Origin: Ensifer sp. WSM1721
GTDB lineage: Bacteria; Pseudomonadota; Alphaproteobacteria; Rhizobiales; Rhizobiaceae
Reading direction: 5' to 3'
DNA length: 64,000 nt
Assembly (NCBI RefSeq): GCF_000513895.2
Contig: NZ_CP165783.1
Location: forward strand, 186,001-250,000
Part shown: positions 34,155-43,430 of the stretch, in pieces
How the letters are laid out: each line of letters begins with the position of its first letter
Numbering within the stretch: position 1 is the stretch's first letter
The notes under the pieces: model-generated
Database searches by the model: none
Seen by the model: the letters and a program-made list of their open reading frames with translations, nothing else
Told to the model about the DNA's origin: nothing
Position numbers and translations under genes: made by a program

Positions 34155-35618
34155 TCACGCGTAGTCGCGAAGAGTCGCTGCTGCCCCCTTCTCGAAGAGC
34201 CTCGTCAGAGCGTTGATGAGCGCGAGCCGGAACGGAGCACTTTCTGAAAGATCCGTGCCGAAGACGTCCGTCATCGTCAGGAAGGCCGCGACGATTCCTT
34301 CCGGATCGCCCATCCCCTGCGTAAGCTCGGCGATGCGGGCGGCATGGGGATCCCGTACGTCGATCGGTTGGCCCACCTCGTCCAATCCGCGCGCATAGCG
34401 CATCCAGGCGGCAACGCCGAGCGCCAGGCGGTCGTAGCCAGCTCCCGCTTTCAGCCGGTCGCGGATCGTACCGAGAAGCCGCTGCGGCAGCTTCTGCGAA
34501 CCGTCCATGGCGATCTGCCATGTGCGGTGGCGCAGCGCCGGATTGCGAAAACGCTGGAGGAGCTCGGCACGGTAGGCCGCAAGGTCGAAACCCGGCAGCG
34601 GCGGTAGCGTCGGGCTCACCTCTTCACGCATCAGCCCTTCGACCAGCGCTTCCATGCCCGGAAGCGCCATGGCGTCGGCGACCGTTTCGGCGCCGGCGAG
34701 ATAGCCGAGATAGGCGAGCGTCGAATGGCTGCCGTTCAGGAGGCGGAGCTTCATCATCTCGAAGACGGCGACGTCGTCGGCAAAGAGCGCCCCGGCCTTC
34801 TCCCAGGCGGGCCGGCCGAGCGGAAAATCATCCTCGATCACCCATTGCCGGAAGGGCTCGGTCATCACGGGCCAGGCATCCTCGACGCCGAGCGCCGCCG
34901 CGATCGCACTCCGGTCGCTGTCCGTCGTTGCCGGGACGATCCGGTCCACCATGGTGGAGGGCGAGGCGATGCTCCGGACAAGAGCGGCAAGCGCGGGATC
35001 GCGGAGCTCCGCGAAGCGCGTGACGACACGTTTCAGCACGTGCCCGTTGGACGGGAGATTGTCGCAGGTGAGCAGTGTGAACGGTTCGTTCCCGGCGCTC
35101 TTTCGGCGGGCCAGCGCCTCGACGATGAAGCCGATTGCCGAACGGGGCATGCCGGGATTGTCGAGATCATGAACGATGTCGGGATGATCTTCGTCGAGAG
35201 TGCCTGTTGCCGGATTGTGACAATAGCCTTTTTCGGTGATCGTCAACGACACGATGCGGGTGGAGGGATCGGCCATGCGGCGAAGGACGGCTTCGGGGTT
35301 CTCCGGCGCGCAGAGCAGCTCGACGACGCTGCCGATCACCTGCAGTTCTTCGCCGTCGCCGTCCTGGACCTTGAGCGTGTAGAGCCCGTCCTGTGGGGCA
35401 AGAGCGTCCCGGGTTTCGGGGCTCCTGAGCGAAACGCCGCAAATGCCCCAGAAGGGATCCTGTGCGAGCACCGCGTCGGTGAAGGCGGCCTGGTGTGCCC
35501 GATGAAACGCGCCGATGCCGAGATGGACGATGCCGACGGTCACCCGTGCGGGGTCGTAGTTCGGCCTGCCAACGTCCTTGGGTAGCTGGCCGAGCGTCTG
35601 TCTTGAGAGCCGTGTCAT
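34155..35618 (-). CDS. Mannitol dehydrogenase family polyol/sugar-acid dehydrogenase
   Basis: 487 residues, the length of long-chain polyol dehydrogenases such as mannitol 2-dehydrogenase and fructuronate reductase. NAD-binding VGIVHLGIGAFHRAHQAAFT is near the N-terminus, followed by ITEKGYCHNPATG, LLTCDNLPSNGHVLKRVV, KLRLLNGSHSTLAYLGYLAG (catalytic Lys/Asn/His region) and a C-terminal helical domain. I chose the ATG at 35618 (MTRLSRQTL) since families start close to it. It could be fructuronate reductase or an arabinitol/mannitol enzyme. It converges on the protease gene 41 bases away. Confidence 0.9.
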   Translation of the reverse strand: MTRLSRQTLGQLPKDVGRPNYDPARVTVGIVHLGIGAFHRAHQAAFTDAVLAQDPFWGICGVSLRSPETRDALAPQDGLYTLKVQDGDGEELQVIGSVVELLCAPENPEAVLRRMADPSTRIVSLTITEKGYCHNPATGTLDEDHPDIVHDLDNPGMPRSAIGFIVEALARRKSAGNEPFTLLTCDNLPSNGHVLKRVVTRFAELRDPALAALVRSIASPSTMVDRIVPATTDSDRSAIAAALGVEDAWPVMTEPFRQWVIEDDFPLGRPAWEKAGALFADDVAVFEMMKLRLLNGSHSTLAYLGYLAGAETVADAMALPGMEALVEGLMREEVSPTLPPLPGFDLAAYRAELLQRFRNPALRHRTWQIAMDGSQKLPQRLLGTIRDRLKAGAGYDRLALGVAAWMRYARGLDEVGQPIDVRDPHAARIAELTQGMGDPEGIVAAFLTMTDVFGTDLSESAPFRLALINALTRLFEKGAAATLRDYA

Positions 35619-35965
35619 GAGGTCCGCCTTTCGCGGGAGGTCGCCCGCCCGGCGATCGGTTGGCTGATAGGCATCTTGCTCCTCCCCGCGTTTTCTCGAA
35701 ACAGCCAAGAGTTGATAGGCCAGTCGTCGAGATCGAGTCAATCGCCGCCGCCGACGCTGGGGCCGAAGTGGACCGGACGGACGAGGTCATGCAAATGCCA
35801 TAATGGCTGAAGACGTTCTCGTACATAGATCGACCACGATCTTCGCCGCCCGCTTCGCCTTGGAGGCTCTTTCGCCGCATTTGCGGTTTTCAGAGCGGGC
35901 AAAATCTCCCAGGACCTGATGAGAAGGTTCGCCGCGACCAAAGCAGAATTGCGAGGTTCAATGCG
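35619..35965. other. Divergent intergenic region, nothing identified
   Basis: Between the polyol dehydrogenase and the glycosyltransferase. ORFs of 82 and 237 codons that overlap this stretch are in other frames of neighbours or lack ribosome sites. No repeat or terminator is obvious. Confidence 0.4.
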
Positions 35966-37030
35966 ATGCATTCCATCCAAGACCATCTTCCAGTCTCAAT
36001 CATCATTGCGAACTACAACTATGCGCGTTTCCTGCCGCGGGCTATCGAGAGCGCGCTGGACCAAAGCCACAGTGACGTCGAGGTCATCGTCGTAGACGAC
36101 GCATCGATTGACGATTCGGCCGATGTGATCGCCTCGTATGGAGGGAGGATCAAAGCCCGCATGCGCGAGGCGAATGGAGGCCATGGCGCAGCCTTCAACA
36201 CGGGATTTGCGGCGAGCCGGGGAGCGATCGTGCTCTTCCTCGACGCCGACGATTACCTTTACCCCAACGCCGTCTCCGAGATAGTGGCCCGTTGGCAGGG
36301 CGATACGGCCCAGATGCAGTTCAGGCTGCACATCGTCGACGAATGCGAGCACGTCAACGATGTATTCCCTCCGCCGGAGGTGCCGTTCGATTCGGGCGAC
36401 GTCACCCCGCAATTGTTGCGCCGGGGGCGGTATCAGACGACGGTTACCAGCGGGCTCGCCTTTGCCCGCTCGGCGCTCGAAACCATCATGCCGATGCCGG
36501 AAAGTGAATTCCGGCAAGGCGCCGACGGCTATCTCGTGACGCTCGCGCCGCTTTACGGAAAGGTGACATCGCTCGACATCTGCCTCGGAGCCTATCGCAT
36601 GCACGGAGGCAATCATTCGATTTTCGCCGAAAAGCTTGGACAGCGAGCGCGTTGGCGAGTGGAGCACGACTTTCACCGCCTGCATGCGCTGGCAGCTCAG
36701 GCCGAAGACGTCGGGCTGGTGGTGTCGCACGACGCCAATCTCCGCGATCCGATGCATCTGGAAGAACGGTTGGCTTCCCTGTGCGTCGACAGTCAGCGCC
36801 ATCCAGTCGCTGACGATTCCAGGATAGCGCTCGGTACTGCCGGTGCCGTCGCAAGCTTGGAGATGAACGTCTCCCTGCGCCGTCGCGCTATGCTGGCGGC
36901 CTGGTTCCTGTCCGTTGGACTCCTTCCGCGCCGCATGGCAACAGCGGTGTTGTCCTGGAAGCTCGTCGCCTCTTCAAGGCCGGCCTTTCTTGCGCGGCTC
37001 TCGAAGACCATCCGCCATGTGACGGGGTAG
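35966..37030 (+). CDS. Family 2 glycosyltransferase
   Basis: 354 residues. The GT-A fold start VSIIIANYNYARFLPRAIES, VEVIVVDDASIDDSADVIAS, NGGHGAAFNTGFAASRGAIV and the metal-binding DADD motif in VLFLDADDYLYPNAV identify GT2. A second conserved region contains GADGYLVTLAPLYG. No transmembrane segment is strong except a weak one near 305-325 (AMLAAWFLSVGLLPRRMA). It is a lone gene, not in an obvious polysaccharide cluster; the acceptor is unknown. Confidence 0.9.
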   Translation: MHSIQDHLPVSIIIANYNYARFLPRAIESALDQSHSDVEVIVVDDASIDDSADVIASYGGRIKARMREANGGHGAAFNTGFAASRGAIVLFLDADDYLYPNAVSEIVARWQGDTAQMQFRLHIVDECEHVNDVFPPPEVPFDSGDVTPQLLRRGRYQTTVTSGLAFARSALETIMPMPESEFRQGADGYLVTLAPLYGKVTSLDICLGAYRMHGGNHSIFAEKLGQRARWRVEHDFHRLHALAAQAEDVGLVVSHDANLRDPMHLEERLASLCVDSQRHPVADDSRIALGTAGAVASLEMNVSLRRRAMLAAWFLSVGLLPRRMATAVLSWKLVASSRPAFLARLSKTIRHVTG

Positions 37031-37251
37031 GCTCGGGGCCTACTCGAAGTAACTACTAATGCAGCCCTCTCTAAATAAATCCTGATGTGATAGATTGGCC
37101 TCGGGAGCAACGTCGGCTTGTGGAGAGCCCGATGACGGTCCGGCCCGTGGGTCCGACATCATCGACGTTGCATCAGCGTCTCCGTCAAGCCGGATCGGGT
37201 GGGGCCTCGATGAGGTGGTCCCGCGCTGGAGCTCGGATTGGGAGGTGTATA

Positions 37252-38517
37252 ATGGTGCGCAAACTGTGTCTCGCCCTCGCTGTCGCAGCATCCGCATTCG
37301 CGATCAGCGCGTCGGCCTGGGCCGATATTACGATCCTCGTCCCCTCGGGGAGTGAAGGCGACGGCCTGAGAGCGGCTGCCGACGACTACTCCAAGATGAA
37401 GGGATCCAAAGTCGAAATCGTACAAGCACCCTACGCGAATGTCTTTGAGAAAGCAGCCAATGCCGGCCAGACCAAGTCGGGTGCTTTTGACATCGTTCTG
37501 ATGGACGACCCCTGGATCCCGTTCTTTGCCGAGAATGGCCATCTCGAGAATCTCGATCCGTATTTCGCCAAGACAGGCGTGCCGGCACCCGACAACGACT
37601 TTCTTGCGAAATCTCTGGCTGTCTGCCGTAACCCGTACAATACCGGCCCGTTCGTCTGCATTCCTTACGTCGGGAACGCGCAAATGTTCTTCTATGACGG
37701 TGCGAAGTTCAAGGAAGCTGGCGTCTCCGGTGTGCCGGCCACGTGGGATGACGTCTACAAGGCAGCGAAGGCGATTACTGACGCCGGCGGAGGACGTTTC
37801 TACGGTTACGTGTTCCGCGGCGGGCAAGGCAACAATGTTGTCGCCGATTTCATGCCGCTGCTATGGTCGTATGGCGCCGACCTCTTCAATGCCGACCGCA
37901 CCAAAGTTACCCTCGATACTCCCGAAGCCAAGAACGCCATGAAGATGTTCATGACGCTGAAAGAGATCTCGCCCAAGGGTGTCGAGAGTTTCGCTCCGGA
38001 GGATGTCGGGCGCGCAATGACGTCTGGCATCGCGGCCTCGTCGATCAACTGGCCGAACTGGGTGGCTACCTTTGAGGACCCGAGTCAGAGCCAGGTCGTC
38101 GGCAAGATCTCCTACGCGCCAATGCCGGCAGGCACGCACGCCGGCTCATCGGAGATCGGCCATTGGACCATGGGGATCATGTCGGCTTCGAAGAACAAGC
38201 AGGAAGCCTACGACTTCATGGTTTGGGCGACCTCGCCGGAGCAGATCAAGATTTCCGCCACGCGCGGCAATCCGCCGGTCCGCTTCTCCGTGTTCACGGA
38301 TCCCGAACTGACCTCGCAACCGCAATTCCGGCATTATCCGACACTGATGCAGGCGATCAATTTTTCGACGCCTCGGCCGCGCCATCCCAAGTGGCCCGAA
38401 ATCGAGAATGCGCTCGGCATTGAGCTTTCGAAGGCGGTGGCCGGCACTGAGGACCCGGATAAGGCGTTGGCCAATGCACAGGCGGCGATTCAAAAGATCG
38501 CCGGCATCAGCCAATAG
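37252..38517 (+). CDS. CUT1-type sugar ABC substrate-binding protein
   Basis: 421 residues. The signal peptide (MVRKLCLALAVAASAFAISA, cleavage after SAWA) precedes a family 1 solute-binding domain: ITILVPSGSEGDGLRAAADD, AFDIVLMDDPWIPFFAENGH, VCIPYVGNAQMFFYDGAKF and PVRFSVFTDPELTSQPQF. The ATG at 37252 has GGGAGGTG upstream; a longer ORF from 37087 is not supported. It begins an operon with two permeases, an ATPase, and three accessory genes. The ligand is unknown; polyol or oligosaccharide is possible. Confidence 0.92.
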   Translation: MVRKLCLALAVAASAFAISASAWADITILVPSGSEGDGLRAAADDYSKMKGSKVEIVQAPYANVFEKAANAGQTKSGAFDIVLMDDPWIPFFAENGHLENLDPYFAKTGVPAPDNDFLAKSLAVCRNPYNTGPFVCIPYVGNAQMFFYDGAKFKEAGVSGVPATWDDVYKAAKAITDAGGGRFYGYVFRGGQGNNVVADFMPLLWSYGADLFNADRTKVTLDTPEAKNAMKMFMTLKEISPKGVESFAPEDVGRAMTSGIAASSINWPNWVATFEDPSQSQVVGKISYAPMPAGTHAGSSEIGHWTMGIMSASKNKQEAYDFMVWATSPEQIKISATRGNPPVRFSVFTDPELTSQPQFRHYPTLMQAINFSTPRPRHPKWPEIENALGIELSKAVAGTEDPDKALANAQAAIQKIAGISQ

Positions 38518-38624
38518 CGGGCCGGCTGGTTCCGCATCAACAAGGGCAAGCGGGGCGAGCCCTCCACTTCCCGCGCTGATCGGCGACGCGTTGCCGCGAT
38601 GCTTGGTGCAACAAGGAATCGGAA

Positions 38625-39554
38625 ATGCAAGACCGGATGTCTGATCTGGCCGAGACTGGGGGATGGGGAGGCGCTGGCGGAGCCTTCGAGCGCTGGCGCG
38701 AACGGCATCTGCGCGTTCTGATGCTTGCACCGGCCCTGTCGATCCTTGCTGGGCTGACGCTCTTCCCAACCGTCTACATGTTCACGGCGGCAGTACAGAA
38801 GGTGAGCCCCGACCCGGATGTGCCTCGCGAGTTCGTCGGCCTCGGCAACTTCGCGAGGATGCTAACGGATCCGGAGCTCCACCTTTCCGTGAGGAATACG
38901 GTTCTGTTCGTCGTCGTGGCTGTCACGCTCGAGTTTTTGCTCGGCCTCGGCCTCGCCTTGCTGTTCGACAAATATCTTCGCAGATTAAACTTCCTGAAGA
39001 CGATCCTGCTGATCCCCATGATGATTCCGCCGATCGCGGTCGCGCTGACGTGGAAATTGATCTATCAGCCGCAATTCGGTGTCCTTAACGAGCTGATGTT
39101 CCGTCTGGGGCTACCCTCTCAGGCCTGGGCCGGCGATGTCAATCTCGCCATGGCGACGATCATCGCGGCAGACGTTTGGGAGTGGACGCCATTCATCTTT
39201 CTGTTAATGCTGGCCGGGCTCGCGAGTCTGCCGTCGGAGCCCTATGAGGCGGCAGAGGTCGACGGGGCGTCCGCCTGGCGCCAGTTCTGGGACCTGACGA
39301 TCCCCTTTCTCAAGCCGGTGATCGCAATTGCCTTGCTTCTGCGCATCATGGATGCGCTCAGGCTGTTCGATCTCGTCTTCATTCTGACCGTGGGCGGTCC
39401 TGCCGGGGCAACCGAAACGCTGAGCCTCTATATATTCAAGGTCGCGTTCACGTTCGTTGACATCGGTTACGCCGCGGCCGTGTCGCTGGCGGTGCTGCTT
39501 GTGACGGTCGGCTTCAGCACCTGGTTTATCAAGCGGATGCGATTGGCGGATTGA
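38625..39554 (+). CDS. Sugar ABC permease, MalF type
   Basis: 309 residues with six transmembrane helices. The EAA loop is PYEAAEVDGASAWRQFWDLT, contacting the ATPase. N-terminal LMLAPALSILAGLTLFPTVY and RNTVLFVVVAVTLEFLLGLG are typical of the first CUT1 permease. It lies 107 bases after the binding-protein gene and its end is 12 bases from the second permease start. Confidence 0.92.
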   Translation: MQDRMSDLAETGGWGGAGGAFERWRERHLRVLMLAPALSILAGLTLFPTVYMFTAAVQKVSPDPDVPREFVGLGNFARMLTDPELHLSVRNTVLFVVVAVTLEFLLGLGLALLFDKYLRRLNFLKTILLIPMMIPPIAVALTWKLIYQPQFGVLNELMFRLGLPSQAWAGDVNLAMATIIAADVWEWTPFIFLLMLAGLASLPSEPYEAAEVDGASAWRQFWDLTIPFLKPVIAIALLLRIMDALRLFDLVFILTVGGPAGATETLSLYIFKVAFTFVDIGYAAAVSLAVLLVTVGFSTWFIKRMRLAD

Positions 39555-39565
39555 GGAGGCACCCG

Positions 39566-40423
39566 ATGGCTACGCGTGCATGGCATCGCCCTACCGACGT
39601 GCTCCTGCGAATCCTGGCCTACTTTGCGATGGCGGTCGCCCTGTTCATCACCGTCTTCCCCGTCTATTGGCTGGCGGTAAATTCGTTCAAGCTCGACATC
39701 GACATCTTCGCGGTGCCGCCGGTCTGGTTCGACTTTTCCCCGACTCTCAAGCACTACGAAGCGGCCTTCATAGGCCAGCCATTCCTCATCTACGCCTTTA
39801 ACAGTCTGGTGATCGCAGTCGCGACAACGGTCATTTCGCTGATCTTCGGGACCATGGCCGGCTACGCCCTGGCCCGCTTCCACTATCCGGGCAGATGGCG
39901 CTACCAGATCTCGTTCTGGATACTGTCGACACGCATGATGCCACCGATCGTCACGATCATCCCTTTGTTCATTTTCTTCAACTTCTTCGACCTGTTGAAT
40001 ACCACCCTTGCCGTCGTCGTCGCCTACACCGCCTTCAACCTTCCCTTCGTAACCTGGATGATGAAGAGCTATTTCCAGGACCTTCCGCCAGAGCTCGAGG
40101 AAGCTGCAATGGTCGATGGCGACACGCGCTGGGGTGCCTTTATCCGGATCGCCCTTCCGCTGGCACGGCCGGGCATAGCGGCGACGGCGATCTTCAGTCT
40201 TATCCTGGCGTGGAATGAGTTTCTGCTGGCGCTGATCCTTACCCAGACGGACCGCTCGATGACGCTCCCGGTTGGAATTTCCGGCCGGGTTACGCAATAC
40301 ACCACCCATTGGGGAGAAATCAGCGCCGCCGGCTTTCTCGCCAGCGTCCCCATCATCATTTTCGCGTTGATCGTGCAGCGCCATCTCGTTCGAGGCATCT
40401 CCTTCGGCGCGGTAAAGGGGTGA
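39566..40423 (+). CDS. Sugar ABC permease, MalG type
   Basis: 285 residues. Typical second-permease features: LFITVFPVYWLAVNSFKLDI, MAGYALARFHYPGRW, STRMMPPIVTIIPLFIFFNF and the EAA loop LPPELEEAAMVDGDTRWGAF, then LAWNEFLLALILTQTDRSMT. The ATG at 39566 has GAGGAGGC nine bases upstream, better than the ATG at 39551. It is followed after 3 bases by the ATPase gene. Confidence 0.92.
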   Translation: MATRAWHRPTDVLLRILAYFAMAVALFITVFPVYWLAVNSFKLDIDIFAVPPVWFDFSPTLKHYEAAFIGQPFLIYAFNSLVIAVATTVISLIFGTMAGYALARFHYPGRWRYQISFWILSTRMMPPIVTIIPLFIFFNFFDLLNTTLAVVVAYTAFNLPFVTWMMKSYFQDLPPELEEAAMVDGDTRWGAFIRIALPLARPGIAATAIFSLILAWNEFLLALILTQTDRSMTLPVGISGRVTQYTTHWGEISAAGFLASVPIIIFALIVQRHLVRGISFGAVKG

Positions 40424-40426
40424 TGC

Positions 40427-41500
40427 ATGGCTTCCGTAACCTTCAAGAATGTCACCAAGAAGTTCGGCGAGTTCGTCGCTGTTCACGACTTCAATCTCGA
40501 AATCCGCGACAAGGAGTTCCTCGTGCTGCTCGGGCCTTCCGGCTGCGGCAAGACGACGACGATGCGAATGGTCGCCGGTCTCGAGGAGGCCACGTCCGGC
40601 CACATCTATATCGACGCCGATCGTGTAAACGATGTTCTGCCGAAATATCGTGATGTCGCGATGGTCTTCCAATCCTACGCGCTCTATCCGCATCTGACCG
40701 TTGAAGACAACATCGGCTATCCCCTGAAGATCCGCAAAGTGCCGCCCGAGGAATATAAGCGGCGCGTCGCCGAGGTGGCGCGGCGGGTAGAGCTCGAAAC
40801 CATGCTCAAGCGCCTGCCGAAGGAGCTTTCGGGTGGCCAGCGCCAGCGGGTCGCGCTCGCCCGCGCCATCGTGCGCACACCCCGCGTCTTCCTGATGGAC
40901 GAGCCGCTGTCGAACCTTGACGCAAAGCTGCGCACCCAAATGCGGGCGGAGCTGAAGCACCTGCAGCACGAATTGCAGGTGACGACGATCTATGTCACGC
41001 ACGACCAGATCGAGGCGATGACGCTTGCCCATCGGGTCGCGGTGATGAACAAGGGCGTGATCGAGCAACTCGGAACGCCGCGAGACATCTATAATGATCC
41101 GCGGACGCTCTTCGTCGCCGGTTTTATTGGCTCCCCGTCCATGAATCTCATCCCGGGCGAGATGAAGGACGGCATCTTCGCGAGCGCCGACCTTCGGGTC
41201 GGCGGTGCGGGCCACGCCAATATCCCGCACGCCGTGCTCGGGGTGCGCCCCGAAGATATACATGTGGCAAGCGCCGAAGATCCCGACGCCAATCTCGTGG
41301 CGCCGATCTATTCGGTGGAGCTTACCGGCGAGAACACGCTCGTAAGCCTGCAGCTCGGCGGTCGGCTCATGACGCTGCGCGCAGACAAGAATTTTTCCGG
41401 CCAGATTGACCAGAAAGTCGGCGTGAAGATCGCCAGGGATCGCATGTTCCTTTTCGATGCGGAGACGGAGCGACGTGTCGATTTCCAGTCCAATAGCTGA
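40427..41500 (+). CDS. Sugar ABC ATPase, MalK/UgpC type
   Basis: 357 residues. Walker A is LLGPSGCGKTTTMRMVAGLE, the Q-loop DVAMVFQSYALYPHLTVEDN, the signature LPKELSGGQRQRVALARAIV and Walker B VFLMDEPLSNLDAKLRTQMR. A C-terminal TOBE-type domain follows (residues about 240-350, GVRPEDIHVASAEDP). It powers the two permeases upstream. The gene overlaps the start of the FGE-like gene by 26 bases. Confidence 0.95.
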   Translation: MASVTFKNVTKKFGEFVAVHDFNLEIRDKEFLVLLGPSGCGKTTTMRMVAGLEEATSGHIYIDADRVNDVLPKYRDVAMVFQSYALYPHLTVEDNIGYPLKIRKVPPEEYKRRVAEVARRVELETMLKRLPKELSGGQRQRVALARAIVRTPRVFLMDEPLSNLDAKLRTQMRAELKHLQHELQVTTIYVTHDQIEAMTLAHRVAVMNKGVIEQLGTPRDIYNDPRTLFVAGFIGSPSMNLIPGEMKDGIFASADLRVGGAGHANIPHAVLGVRPEDIHVASAEDPDANLVAPIYSVELTGENTLVSLQLGGRLMTLRADKNFSGQIDQKVGVKIARDRMFLFDAETERRVDFQSNS

Positions 41501-42338
41501 GCTGCCGGGCGCGGGCGGGCGTAACGAGGCGGTCGACACCCAGCTCTGCCTTGCCGGGCAGGGCAGAGCTGGGTGTGCAGCGGCAGCGGCAATCGCTCTC
41601 TTCATCGCGTCCGGCGCGTTCGCCGTAGATGCGGGCCCAATCGCCGGCAATCCGCTCATCGAGATACCGGCAGGCCCCTTCGTCTTCGGCCGCGATGACG
41701 GTCCCGAGAATGAGCGCCCGCGCCGGGTGGTGGAGGGACGGGCTTTCCGGATCAACCGCACCGAGATCACCAACCGGCAATATGCCCGCTTTGTCGAAGC
41801 GACCGGCCATCGGCCCGGCTTCTATGCCGGCCATCTGATCCTAGGACTGGACGATCGGCCGGTGGTCGGCGTCAGTTGGGTGGATGCCGACGCCTTCTGC
41901 CGCCATCACCAGCTTACTCTGCCGTCGGAGCGGCAATATGAGCGGGCGGCACGGGGCGCTACGGGCCTCCCATTTCCCTGGGGTACGGCTCCGCCGGACG
42001 AAACGCGCGCGAATGCCGGGGCCGAGAACTGCTGCGCCGCCGATGCGCGCGACGGCTATCCGATGACCGCGCCGGCGGATTCTTTCGAAAGCGGCGCAAG
42101 CGCCGAGGGTGTGCTCCATCTCATCGGCAATGTCTGGGAATGGACGAGTGATGTCTACGCGCCTTATGAAGCGAATGGGGGAGGCACGCAGCCGGGCGCC
42201 GGAACATTCCGCGTGCTGCGCGGCGGATCGTGGAACAGCGACCCGAGCCATCTGACGACGACCTACCGGCTCGCCTATGACCCCGAATTCCGTTTCTCGG
42301 CAAATGGTGGTTTCCGATGCGTGCGCTCGGAGCCCTGA
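41475..42338 (+). CDS. FGE/SUMF1-fold protein lacking the catalytic cysteines
   Basis: About 287 residues. After a signal segment (AAAAAIALFIASGAFAVDAG) the formylglycine-generating-enzyme fold is clear: IEIPAGPFVFGRDDGPENER, VSWVDADAFCRHHQLTLPSE, LIGNVWEWTSDVYAPYEANG and RVLRGGSWNSDPSHLTTTYR ending GGFRCV. In active FGE two Cys follow the GGS motif; here they are Ser and Leu, so this is not a normal oxidase. I prefer GTG at 41475 (preceded by GGAGCGAC) to ATG at 41457. The gene overlaps both neighbours, so it is operonic. Confidence 0.82.
   Translation: MSISSPIAELPGAGGRNEAVDTQLCLAGQGRAGCAAAAAIALFIASGAFAVDAGPIAGNPLIEIPAGPFVFGRDDGPENERPRRVVEGRAFRINRTEITNRQYARFVEATGHRPGFYAGHLILGLDDRPVVGVSWVDADAFCRHHQLTLPSERQYERAARGATGLPFPWGTAPPDETRANAGAENCCAADARDGYPMTAPADSFESGASAEGVLHLIGNVWEWTSDVYAPYEANGGGTQPGAGTFRVLRGGSWNSDPSHLTTTYRLAYDPEFRFSANGGFRCVRSEP
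41537..41575 (+). other. Strong hairpin inside the FGE-like signal-peptide region
   Basis: CACCCAGCTCTGCC (41537-41550) and GGCAGAGCTGGGTG (41562-41575) form a perfect 14-base stem with an 11-base loop, 36 bases after the ATPase stop. It lies in the coding frame of the FGE-like gene, so it may reduce translation or transcription of the three accessory genes compared with the transporter. No T-run follows. Confidence 0.7.
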
Positions 42339-43333
42339 TCGCCGCGGCGGTGCTGGTGCTTCCAGCGGCAGCGATCGCCGCCGAGCCCCCCGCTCCGCAG
42401 GGCTACCGCCTCGAAACCGTCCGCGTGCCGGGAGCCAAGTTCGCCGGTCTTGCGCGCGACGGCGACGCACTGCTGGTGAGCGATCTTGCAAGCGGCCGGC
42501 TTTTTCGCCGCGGGCCGGATGGCAGGCTCGTCGCCTTCGGCCCGGTCTTTCCGCATGGCGTCGACGTGATCGGCGACCCGACCGGACCCTATCGCGTCGC
42601 CCGAGTCGGAGATAGGCTGGTCGTCGCCCAAGGCTGGACGCCGGTCGATAGGCGCGAGGGGCCGCTCGACCACGCGATCATCGCCCTCGACGATGCCGGC
42701 AAAACACGCGTCATCAGCAATGACTTCTGGAACCCGTTCGATTTCGCCGCGGCGGCCGACGGGCTTTACGTCGTCGACGCCGCACGCAACAGCGTCGAAC
42801 ACCTGCAACCGGATGGCCGCAGGAATACGATCGTCACCTTCCGGCGGCTGGAACAAGCAGGGGAGGCGCTGCAAGGCTTGTCTCCGACGGAATTCGCGAA
42901 GGGCGAAACCTATCCAGTCGACGCGGTGCCGACCGGCGTCGCGCGAAGCAACGGGCGGCTTTACATCACGCTCTTCGGCGGCTTTCCCTTCCTGGCAGGC
43001 GCCGGCAAGGTGGTTTCGGTCCTCGAGGCCGGTGGCCCGTCTCAGCCGAGGATCGAGGCCGAGGGGCTGAACGCGCCGGTGGCCGTCGCCTTCGACCGCG
43101 ATGGGGCGATGCTCGTCCTCGAACATGGAACCTACGACCAGAGCCAGGGATTCGCAAAAGGCAGTGGCCGGCTGCTCCAATTCGGGGGGAAGGGTGACCG
43201 CAAGGCGATCCTGGATGGGCTGACGCGGCCGGTATCGCTCCTCGTATGGGACGGGCGGCAGCTCGTCGTTTCCGGTCTCGACGGCAATCTCCATTTTCTA
43301 CGACGCCCCGCGTCTGATCCGACGCGCAAGTAG
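42317..43333 (+). CDS. Secreted beta-propeller (ScyD/SMP-30-like) protein
   Basis: 338 residues. A signal peptide (MRALGALIAAAVLVLPAAAI, cleavage near AIAAEP) is followed by propeller-type repeats: ETVRVPGAKFAGLARDGDAL, PFDFAAAADGLYVVDAARNS, VPTGVARSNGRLYITLFGGF and LNAPVAVAFDRDGAMLVLEH. It resembles ScyD/ScyE or gluconolactonase-like propellers. The start overlaps the FGE-like stop by 22 bases. A periplasmic role in processing the operon's sugar is plausible but not shown. Confidence 0.78.
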   Translation: MRALGALIAAAVLVLPAAAIAAEPPAPQGYRLETVRVPGAKFAGLARDGDALLVSDLASGRLFRRGPDGRLVAFGPVFPHGVDVIGDPTGPYRVARVGDRLVVAQGWTPVDRREGPLDHAIIALDDAGKTRVISNDFWNPFDFAAAADGLYVVDAARNSVEHLQPDGRRNTIVTFRRLEQAGEALQGLSPTEFAKGETYPVDAVPTGVARSNGRLYITLFGGFPFLAGAGKVVSVLEAGGPSQPRIEAEGLNAPVAVAFDRDGAMLVLEHGTYDQSQGFAKGSGRLLQFGGKGDRKAILDGLTRPVSLLVWDGRQLVVSGLDGNLHFLRRPASDPTRK

Positions 43334-43430
43334 GGTTCACAAAGAGAAAGTGCAGCTACAGCGCCTGTTCGCGTGCGAAGCCTGCACCATATTCCCGCGG
43401 GTGACGACATCATCAAGCAGGAGAAAAACT

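Noticed and set aside
39467..41773. A 768-codon minus-strand ORF
   Set aside because: Antisense to the sugar permease and ATPase genes; charge-rich sequence without domains.
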